Of a stretch of 7,077 bases of DNA, positions 1 through 5,753 are shown piece by piece. The stretch spans positions 1-7,077 of the forward strand of contig JAJXVC010000097.1 in the NCBI GenBank assembly GCA_021782295.1, written 5' to 3'. Position 1 is the stretch's first letter. Every line of letters begins with the position of its first letter. The stretch is from a bacterium (GTDB taxonomy: Bacteria; Eremiobacterota; Eremiobacteria; Baltobacterales; Baltobacteraceae). Below the pieces are notes generated by a model. It did not search any database. It was not told the DNA's origin and saw only the letters and a program-made list of their open reading frames with translations. The position numbers and the translations under genes are program-made.

Positions 1-47
1 CCGACCGCGCAAAGAAGTGCGACGATTGCGAGTATGCGGTGTTTCAT
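1..47 (-). CDS. Start of an exported protein, probably Skp/OmpH periplasmic chaperone (partial)
   Basis: Only the first 15 codons are in the window (MKHRILAIVALLCAV), and the frame runs off the left edge. Seen: a short basic N-terminus (K2, R4) followed by an unbroken hydrophobic stretch, as in a Sec signal peptide. Cys13 is preceded by Ala-Leu-Leu, which lacks the small residue a lipobox needs at -1, so a lipoprotein is unlikely. The ATG at 47-45 is the only candidate start, because an in-frame TAG lies seven codons upstream (68-66). It is preceded by GAGAAGGA with a 4-nt spacer. The gene starts 34 bases after the bamA stop on the same strand, so the two are probably co-transcribed. Known: in many diderms bamA is followed by skp/ompH, a chaperone that holds unfolded outer-membrane proteins in the periplasm. 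The Skp assignment rests on this position alone; a coding start is much surer than the name. Confidence 0.55.
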   Translation of the reverse strand, partial: MKHRILAIVALLCAV

Positions 48-51
48 GATG

Positions 52-59
52 TCCTTCTC
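52..59 (-). promoter_or_regulatory. Ribosome binding site of the skp-like gene
   Basis: On the minus strand GAGAAGGA is followed by CATC and the ATG at 47-45. It is a strong purine-rich Shine-Dalgarno match in the 34-base spacer after bamA, and it fixes the start of the partial downstream gene. Confidence 0.6.
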
Positions 60-81
60 GAAGTCCTAAAGACGAGCGGTG

Positions 82-2355
82 CTAGAAAGCTTCGCCGAGG
101 CCGAAGCTGGTGTGGAATCCGTTGATACCCTTCGCAAAATCGATGCGAACGACGCGGTTTCCGAGTTGCGGAACGTTAAATCGAACGCCGAGCCCGTAGT
201 CGGAACGCAGCGTCCAATCTCCGGGATAGCTCGCAATCCGATTGGTGTACGGGTCGAGGATCGGCGACGCGCCACGAATGCGAAACGCTCCTTGGTCGAC
301 GAATGCCGCGAGAATAAGGTTTCGATCGATACTCAACGGCTGCCGAAACTCGGCTTGGAAAAGCGCAGCGTCGGTACCGTAGAAGATTTGATTGTAGCCG
401 CGCAACGTTTGGTCGGTGAAACTGAAGAGATTACTTGGCGGAATTGCGCCGGTCGAGAGCTCTCCGAGGAAGTGCAGCCCGATCGTCGCCGTTCGGCGAA
501 CCGGAATGAATTTCGCGACGTCGAGCACGCTCTGCGTGAAGGTGAAACTCGAGCCGATCGCCGGGGAGGAGAACGTCTCGGTAAAGTTCGCATTGACGCC
601 GCGCCGAGGTTCCACGTAGTCGTCGAGCGTTAGCGTCGATGCACCGAGCGAGAGCGTATCGAGGCGATAGGGCGCGCCGGTGTTGACATTGGCGATCGAG
701 CTCGCCGAGACGCCGAGCGTATTTGTCGCATTGAGATTGAGGTTGCTCAACGGGCTGGGAGTCGCGCCGACGAAGACGTTTGGTTGAACGTTCGATTGGA
801 AGTAGTACGGAGACCCAACGATCGTACTGTAGCGAATCGTCTGCGCTCCAACGCCCGCCGTTATCTGTGTGAAGTCGTTGAGACGGCGGCCTACTTGGAG
901 AGCACCGCCTAAGGCGCTGTTGGTGTTCGTCGCGGCCACGCCGGAGATCGACGAGACGCCGAGCGAGGGGTAGAGCGTCACCGGTATTGGCTGCGGCGTC
1001 GCTCCGACGGTCGGCGAGATCGCGCTGAATGACGACTGCGAAACGGCGTACACCGGGTAGTAATAGGTCGAAGTATTGCTAAAGAGCGATCCGGAGAGAC
1101 TGTATTTCTGCGACTTCGCCGTATTGCCGACGTAGGGGATCGTCACCGACGCCTGGACCGACGAGGTGCGAATACTGCGCTGAAATTGAACGCCGACGCC
1201 GTTACCGGTGCCATGCAGGTTGTTGTCCTGATAACCAAGATCGCCATAGAGCCCCTGGCCGTTGATGCCGCCGGAGTACCCGAAGCCGATCTGCGCCTGC
1301 GCGGTCTTCTGTTCCGTCACTTTCCAGACGACGGTGACGTCCTCTGGGTGTTTGGGGTCGGGGCCGGGCTTGACGTCAGGTTTGACGTTTGAGAAGAATT
1401 GCGTGTTCTGCAGACGTTGGAGATCGTATTTGATCGCCGCCCGCGTCAAGAGCATGCCGGGGCGTAACCGCAACTGTCGGCGGATAACCTCGTCCTTCGT
1501 CTTCGTGTTACCGGTAATTTCGACTGCGGCGACGCGCGCGACGTATACGTCGTATTTCACGTCGGCAGTGTCGTTCTTCAGGTTGATCGACGACGGCTCG
1601 ATACCGCCGACGAAGTTTCCGACGAAGAGCGAATATTTTTTATAGAGCGCCGAGATCGCCTTGTAATCTTTTTGCCGGAGCGCGTCGGAGTAGACGACAC
1701 CGGGTTTCACGCTAATTTTCGAAAGAATCAACGGCGCCGGAATCACCGGGTCACCACCGATGATGACCTTGCGGATCGTCAAACCCTCCTGAACCGTCAG
1801 CGTAAGCGCGCCGGTCTTCGGATCGAGATTGACATCCTTAATATGCGTCGGCAACTGACCGCCGTACCCGATGCGTTCGTAGTAGCTATTAATCTTCAGC
1901 AAGTCGGAGCGTAGCGTATTACCGTTGAAGACCTGCCCCGGCGCGCTGTCCATCAATGCCAGCAGCGTGTTGGTCGGCACATTTTTGTTGCCGACGAACG
2001 AAATTTTCGAAATCACCGGGTTCTCGACGACGCGATAAGTAATCGCGACTCCGCCCGGGCGCAGCCGAATTAACGGAGGGGCGATCGCCGAGAAGTACCC
2101 GAGCGCGTTGATCCGCGCTAGGTCTTCCTGCACGATCTTCGGATCGTAGGTTTCGCCGGGACGCGCCTGCACGACCGCCATAATCTCCGACGTTGGTACG
2201 TGGAGATTCCCCGTGACGTCAACCGAAACGATCTTCGGTGTGACGGCGGAGGAAGCGTTCGGCGGTGCGAGCATCGCAACGATCGCCGTAAGCGCGACCA
2301 GCGCGCTAGCGGCTTTCCAGAGTGCGCGGTGCGCACGCCGAAAACGGACATTCAT
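82..2355 (-). CDS. bamA: BamA, outer membrane protein assembly factor (Omp85 family)
   Basis: 757 residues, complete. It inserts and folds beta-barrel proteins into the outer membrane as the core of the BAM complex. Seen: signal peptide at about 1-37 (basic start, hydrophobic run 16-30, likely cleavage after NASSA). Then come four POTRA-like units at about 41-112, 114-190, 193-270 and 273-348, three of them with the typical 'G(N)xxxxxxxI' strand-turn-helix start (VTGNLHVPTSEI, FVGNKNVPTNTL, ITGNTKTKDEVI). A C-terminal barrel runs from about 352. Barrel hallmarks are LDDYVEPRRG near 577, the conserved L6 motif LRGYNQ near 651, FVDQG near 685, DYGLGVRFNVP near 719, and a terminal Phe as in the beta-signal (FGLGEAF). 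E. coli BamA has five POTRA domains and about 810 residues, so this one is shorter by roughly one POTRA. The ATG at 2355-2353 overlaps a TGA of the upstream broken ORF (ATGA), and GAGGGA lies about 12 nt upstream. The skp-like gene follows. The family call is secure; BamA rather than TamA rests on the POTRA number and the skp-like neighbour. Confidence 0.93.
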   Translation of the reverse strand: MNVRFRRAHRALWKAASALVALTAIVAMLAPPNASSAVTPKIVSVDVTGNLHVPTSEIMAVVQARPGETYDPKIVQEDLARINALGYFSAIAPPLIRLRPGGVAITYRVVENPVISKISFVGNKNVPTNTLLALMDSAPGQVFNGNTLRSDLLKINSYYERIGYGGQLPTHIKDVNLDPKTGALTLTVQEGLTIRKVIIGGDPVIPAPLILSKISVKPGVVYSDALRQKDYKAISALYKKYSLFVGNFVGGIEPSSINLKNDTADVKYDVYVARVAAVEITGNTKTKDEVIRRQLRLRPGMLLTRAAIKYDLQRLQNTQFFSNVKPDVKPGPDPKHPEDVTVVWKVTEQKTAQAQIGFGYSGGINGQGLYGDLGYQDNNLHGTGNGVGVQFQRSIRTSSVQASVTIPYVGNTAKSQKYSLSGSLFSNTSTYYYPVYAVSQSSFSAISPTVGATPQPIPVTLYPSLGVSSISGVAATNTNSALGGALQVGRRLNDFTQITAGVGAQTIRYSTIVGSPYYFQSNVQPNVFVGATPSPLSNLNLNATNTLGVSASSIANVNTGAPYRLDTLSLGASTLTLDDYVEPRRGVNANFTETFSSPAIGSSFTFTQSVLDVAKFIPVRRTATIGLHFLGELSTGAIPPSNLFSFTDQTLRGYNQIFYGTDAALFQAEFRQPLSIDRNLILAAFVDQGAFRIRGASPILDPYTNRIASYPGDWTLRSDYGLGVRFNVPQLGNRVVRIDFAKGINGFHTSFGLGEAF

Positions 2356-2611
2356 AGAAAGCGCAATCCCTCGATCTTGAGTGTGGCCGGCAGAGCCCGG
2401 CCAACGGAGAACGGCAAATCGCCGATCCCAGGGCTAAGAGCGGTCGATTCGCCCAAGCCCCCCTCGCTCCTTGCCAGGCTCGCCCCGAGAGCGCCCGAAT
2501 CGCCGCGAGCGCGGCGGAAGCATCCGCGAACTCTCCCTCGACGCGAGCGGCCACCTCAACGCCAGCAAACAGAAGGCATGACCTGCCTGCCGTGCGATGA
2601 TGCGGCGCGCT
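2352..2611 (-). pseudogene. Frameshifted C-terminal remnant of an unidentified gene upstream of bamA
   Basis: This stretch between the DUF5916 gene and bamA looks coding but in two successive frames. The first frame, open from the stop of the previous gene, reads VEVAARVEGEFADASAALAA followed by IRALSGRAWQGARG. The second frame reads GLGESTALSPGIGDLPF then SVGRALPATLKIEGLRFL and stops at TGA 2354-2352, which overlaps the bamA start codon as ATGA. The switch falls at a run of six G on the minus strand (2458-2463); one extra G would join the two parts into a single protein tail of up to about 85 residues. The ATGA overlap with bamA is what a translationally coupled operon neighbour would show. 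I do not recognise the family. The ending 'LPF...LPxxLKIEGLRF' loosely recalls the end of DUF2993/LmeA-like lipid-binding proteins, but this is weak. There is no good ATG or Shine-Dalgarno, so an intact small gene is unlikely. An assembly error in the G run would give the same picture. Confidence 0.4.
2384..2403. repeat. Perfect inverted repeat just upstream of the bamA start
   Basis: TGGCCGG and CCGGCCA form a 7-bp GC-rich stem around a 6-base loop (CAGAGC on the plus strand), ending 28 bases upstream of the bamA ATG. There is no T run after it on either strand, so it is not a standard intrinsic terminator. It could form a hairpin in the bamA leader or be chance in GC-rich sequence. It lies inside the second frame of the broken ORF. 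Confidence 0.35.
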
Positions 2612-4723
2612 CTAGCTGCCTTTGCCCGCCCCGGCATAAAAAATCCATTTGAAGAAGACCGCCGGGGTCGTTGTGAATGCATTCGGGTCGCCGTAGACCA
2701 AATAAAATTCGTTGTGGCCGTGGAGATAATGAAACGCCGCGCTGAGGTTATCAGCAAACATCGGCGTAAAATTTGGAGGCGCGTAGTACGTCGGGAGATT
2801 GATCCCGTTGATGCGGCGCGCTCCAAGCGAAAGCGATGCGTCGCGAGAGAACTGCCAGTTCAAGTTTACGTCATTGAGCCATTCTCGAAAAGACGGTTCG
2901 GAAGCCTCGTTTGACTGATACAGGTTTTCGTACATGTTTATCGACAGACTGAGTTTTTTTCGCACCGGCATCGTATCTGAAAACTGCCATGCAGAAGCGT
3001 GTCCGTGATAATATGCCCCATCGGCGTACATCAGGCTTTTTGAAAAATTCGAGTTTAAGTTATACCCGACGTCCACACCATTGCCGACGTTAAACGGAAG
3101 AAACTCCCCATTGCTAGCCAGAACGAACTGGCTTTGTTGGAAGAGATGAACCGACCAAAGGCTCTTCCAATCGATATTGATCTGGTACGAAGCATTCGAC
3201 TGTGCCGGCAGGGCATTGTGATTCCAGTAACGCGCGGTCGACCCAAAGATATTCACGTCGAGAAGTGGTGATGTTTTTGAGAAATGATACGTCCGCTGAG
3301 CGAGCGCAAAATAACCGCCGATATCGGATTGCGCTTCGTAGCCGTCGACCGGATTGAACTGCGCCCCGACGAACTGGCGCGCAACGAGGAACTCCGTCGT
3401 TGCGGTTTGCATTGCGGCCCCAATCTCGCCGTAGCGTGCCTGGCTAGGATCGCTCACAAAAGTGCCGCCCTCGCGCGCGTAGTTTCCATAGACGAGCCAA
3501 TGGCCGCGAGCGCTTGAAATACCCCCGTTGATTGCACTCGTCGTATCGAGAAAATTCGGCGTATCCACCGCAACGCGTTGGAGTTCTAGCTGCCCGGACC
3601 AGCGTTTCGTCGTTCGCGCCACGTTGACCACGTCGGCGACATCGGTACGCTGCGTGCCGACGGCATCGAAACCGGCAAAGGTGACGGGCCCTTGCGTTCC
3701 CTCGACGCCATATCCTTGCCGGAACGTGGGGATCGCCGGAGTATAAAGTGTTTGCGGGCATGCGGCACAACCCGCTGTATTGTTAAATGCGTTATCGAGC
3801 TGCGTAAAAAACGGACGCACTTCTTGGTATTGGCGAGGAAACGCCGTCGGCGAAATGCTCTGCTGGTCGACTTCGACATTTGAATAATCCGGATGAAACG
3901 AACCGACAAAAGAGGCGGTCGGGGTAATGGGAACGGCCATATCAAGCCCAACCTGTGAAGTCGCACCACCCGAGGCCGTAGAGCGCGCAACTCCCAGAAG
4001 ATAAGGCTGGAAGCGAGCGGCTGGGCGCGGAGCAACTGTATGATGCGCGGCGGCAGCGGTCTCGACGCCGTAGAGTTTTCCCGAATAGAGCGGATCGGCG
4101 GCGTTCGTAGCATTGCGGTCATAACTCCAGACATCGACGGAATTACTATGAACGGAAAACCGCTCGAATTGCGCCGTCCACACATGCGATGCATTACTTC
4201 GGATGATCGCAAACGGAATGTGCATCGTTACGACATAACCATTTTTTGTGCGTCGACCGGTAGCCGTCCACTGTGGGGTGTATGCGCTGTTCTCGGTCGA
4301 TGTTTGAAAACGCGCGCCGCGCGCATTTGCCACAAACTGATATGCAAAACCCTGCACGCCCTGCGGTTCCAACGCGACGAGAACGTAGTCGTCGCCAAAC
4401 ACGCCTGGGCCGTTGCTGCGGGTCGATGCGACAACCGGAGACGTTTGTTCGACACGAAAGGTGATATCGAGGCCCGTCGCGTCTTGTTCGACATAAGCGA
4501 GCGTCGGGCGTTTAGCGACGCGTCGATTCGTAAAATCGTACGCAAGCGTGATGACGGCCGCGCGAGCCCAAGAAAGGGCGTTTTGCTTTTGCGCCGCTTT
4601 CTTCGGCGACGACGAAACGATCGGAACGTGGACGCTTGGAAGAGTGTCAGCGAATAGTGCCGTCGGATCGACGACCGAGATCGCGCCGATCAATAACAGC
4701 GCGTGGAAGATCCTTTTTAACAT
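2612..4723 (-). CDS. CBM9-like / DUF5916 outer-membrane beta-barrel protein
   Basis: 703 residues, complete, function unknown. Seen: a signal peptide at 1-25 (basic start MLKR, hydrophobic core, likely cleavage after ALFA). A CBM9-like beta-sandwich domain follows at about 48-200 (strands such as YVEQDATGLDITFRVEQ, then GDDYVLVALEPQG and NGYVVTMHIPF). From about 235 to the end there are alternating-residue strands of an outer-membrane barrel. The family signature of DUF5916 is clear: HPDYSNVEVDQQ at 277-288 (usual form 'NPDFxQVExD') followed by EVRPFF at 302-306 (usual 'E(K/R)RPFF'). The family has a surface or carbohydrate-binding fold attached to a barrel; no substrate is known to me. Odd: a CAAC pair at Cys319 and Cys322 just after the RPFF motif, possibly a disulfide in a loop. 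The ATG directly follows the TAG of the DUF4097 gene (TAG-ATG) and has only a weak ribosome site, so it is probably translated by coupling. The 3' half is AT-richer than the flanks. It is likely a folding client of the BamA encoded downstream. Confidence 0.85.
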   Translation of the reverse strand: MLKRIFHALLLIGAISVVDPTALFADTLPSVHVPIVSSSPKKAAQKQNALSWARAAVITLAYDFTNRRVAKRPTLAYVEQDATGLDITFRVEQTSPVVASTRSNGPGVFGDDYVLVALEPQGVQGFAYQFVANARGARFQTSTENSAYTPQWTATGRRTKNGYVVTMHIPFAIIRSNASHVWTAQFERFSVHSNSVDVWSYDRNATNAADPLYSGKLYGVETAAAAHHTVAPRPAARFQPYLLGVARSTASGGATSQVGLDMAVPITPTASFVGSFHPDYSNVEVDQQSISPTAFPRQYQEVRPFFTQLDNAFNNTAGCAACPQTLYTPAIPTFRQGYGVEGTQGPVTFAGFDAVGTQRTDVADVVNVARTTKRWSGQLELQRVAVDTPNFLDTTSAINGGISSARGHWLVYGNYAREGGTFVSDPSQARYGEIGAAMQTATTEFLVARQFVGAQFNPVDGYEAQSDIGGYFALAQRTYHFSKTSPLLDVNIFGSTARYWNHNALPAQSNASYQINIDWKSLWSVHLFQQSQFVLASNGEFLPFNVGNGVDVGYNLNSNFSKSLMYADGAYYHGHASAWQFSDTMPVRKKLSLSINMYENLYQSNEASEPSFREWLNDVNLNWQFSRDASLSLGARRINGINLPTYYAPPNFTPMFADNLSAAFHYLHGHNEFYLVYGDPNAFTTTPAVFFKWIFYAGAGKGS

Positions 4724-5494
4724 CTACCGATGTGCACACTTCGACAGATCGACAATGACCGACCCACTCATGGTGCGGGCGAAGATTCCTGCGCCGTTAT
4801 TGGCACTCTTCGATTTTGAAAAATGAGCCGGATAAAGAATTCGAGCGCTTCCGCTTACGGAGCTTGCCGATGCATTGGGAAGAGCACCGCCCTCTATTTT
4901 TACTCGCACGATGCCGCTCATGGATTCAGCCTTGACTTTCGCGCTTGGCGATAACGCGCTCGCGGTGAACGCAATCGCCCCGGATGCGGAGCGCAAATTC
5001 GCTCGCTGAAAGAAGCGGGCGGCCGGCCCCGTCTGGCGGACGGACAGGAGCCCCGACGCACTCCAAGCACGAATCGAGCGAACGGCGCCGCGAACGGTCG
5101 CCGTTCCGCTCATGGTCTGGAGGTCTAGGCGATCGAGCGGGGCGGTGATGCGAATGTTGCTCGATAGGTCGTGAATCGTTACATCGAGTCGCTTCGGAAG
5201 CGATATTTCAATATCTACAAAGGTCCTGAGAGGGCCTGACTCCGGCCTCGTGCTGCGAGCAACGACATCGAGGTCGGAGCGCGACAAGTCGACCTTCAGG
5301 CGCACTTGATTCTCGGCCGCAACGTTGCTCTGAACGCTTCCTTTGCCTTCGACGTGCTTCGTCATCGTAATGATGAGCCGGTTCGAATCCCCTCTTTGAA
5401 TCGTCACGTTTCCCGAATACGTGTTAATGGTGAGGGTACGAATTGCGGATGCGGCATACTCGCGCACGAGCGTCGTTGGAGCGAGGGGAATCAT
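4724..5494 (-). CDS. DUF4097-type beta-strand-repeat protein
   Basis: 256 residues, complete. Seen: nearly the whole protein is short beta-strands separated by Ser-Gly turns: YSG at 26-28, MSG at 128-130, ASG at 146-148, ASG at 170-172, MSG at 192-194, VSG at 213-215 and MSG at 242-244. That gives a spacing of about 18-29 residues, with patterns such as 'MSGTATV', 'MSGIVRV' and 'MSGSVIV'. This is the repetitive right-handed beta-helix pattern of DUF4097 (putative auto-transporter-adhesin head) proteins, whose role is not established. The start ATG is supported by GGAG with a short 4-nt spacer; extending upstream in frame meets TAA at 5554-5552 and adds no hydrophobic segment. The protein therefore has no signal peptide or membrane helix, and its only cysteine is Cys253. 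Its stop codon is immediately followed by the start of the DUF5916 barrel gene, so the two form one translational unit and probably act together. Whether it stays in the cytoplasm or leaves by an unknown route cannot be told from sequence. Confidence 0.78.
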   Translation of the reverse strand: MIPLAPTTLVREYAASAIRTLTINTYSGNVTIQRGDSNRLIITMTKHVEGKGSVQSNVAAENQVRLKVDLSRSDLDVVARSTRPESGPLRTFVDIEISLPKRLDVTIHDLSSNIRITAPLDRLDLQTMSGTATVRGAVRSIRAWSASGLLSVRQTGPAARFFQRANLRSASGAIAFTASALSPSAKVKAESMSGIVRVKIEGGALPNASASSVSGSARILYPAHFSKSKSANNGAGIFARTMSGSVIVDLSKCAHR

Positions 5495-5498
5495 GTTT

Positions 5499-5502
5499 CT
5501 CC
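5499..5502 (-). promoter_or_regulatory. Ribosome binding site of the DUF4097 gene
   Basis: GGAG followed by AAAC and the ATG at 5494-5492 on the minus strand. It supports the chosen start, which matters because this start gives a protein without a signal peptide. Confidence 0.55.
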
Positions 5503-5550
5503 AGTACTTATCGAATGGTGTGAAAGAGCTTGGGAAACGACGATCGTTTG

Positions 5551-5576
5551 ATTATCGAAGGCGCAAAAAGGGCAAA
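5551..5576 (-). promoter_or_regulatory. Weak possible promoter for the DUF4097-DUF5916 pair
   Basis: On the minus strand GATAAT (5556-5551) matches five of six bases of a sigma-70 -10 box, about 57 bases upstream of the DUF4097 ATG, in an AT-richer patch. The best -35-like hexamers upstream (TTTGCC or TTGCCC, 5576-5570) are only 13-14 bases away, shorter than the usual 16-18, so this may be chance. Confidence 0.2.
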
Positions 5577-5753
5577 CGCTTGTAGGAACGACTAAAAAAG
5601 GCCTCCAACCAAACGAACGTCGCCGCGGCTATAGCGGAAACGCGACGACAACACATGGCCCCCCAGCACATAAGCCCTGTCGCTGCCACGGCGTTACAAC
5701 GTCATTGTTGCGCGCTCCTCCGTTGGAGATCGCCTTGCTACCAGAGCGTTGTA

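Larger units (their letters stand above)
5495..5753. other. Intergenic gap between tamB and the DUF4097 gene
   Basis: A 259-base stretch with no gene I can support. Just after the tamB stop, on the minus strand, there is an imperfect hairpin (GCG-A-TCTCC/GGAGG-AG-CGC, 5712-5733) without a T run, so not a clear terminator. It contains GGAGGAG upstream of an ATG that opens only MTL before a stop. A 39-codon minus-strand ORF (5671-5552) begins MCWGAMCCRRVSAIAAATF and is hydrophobic in part, but it has only a weak ribosome site and ends 57 bases before the DUF4097 start. The gap may hold a promoter for the downstream pair or the trace of a lost gene. Confidence 0.5.

Noticed and set aside
79..633. 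184-codon plus-strand ORF
   Set aside because: It lies wholly antisense to the conserved BamA barrel; its arginine- and glutamate-rich translation is typical of a shadow frame in GC-rich DNA.
2306..2554. 82-codon minus-strand ORF as an intact small gene
   Set aside because: Only a GTG start without a clear ribosome site; its last 50 codons run out of frame into bamA and lose coding character after the G run. It is better read as the first part of a frameshifted ORF.
2200..2652. 150-codon plus-strand ORF across the bamA start
   Set aside because: Its translation is Arg/Pro-rich without recognisable domain pattern, and it overlaps the bamA signal peptide region and the DUF5916 end in antisense.
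3586..4212. 208-codon minus-strand ORF
   Set aside because: It is an out-of-frame shadow of the DUF5916 gene on the same strand; the overlapped frame carries the PDYSNVEVD and RPFF family motifs.
4040..4657. 205-codon plus-strand ORF
   Set aside because: Antisense to the CBM9-like domain; low-complexity Arg-rich translation, no domain.
5583..5611. Intrinsic terminator at the six-T run after GGAGGCC on the minus strand
   Set aside because: No upstream arm pairs with GGAGGCC, so there is no stem before the T run.
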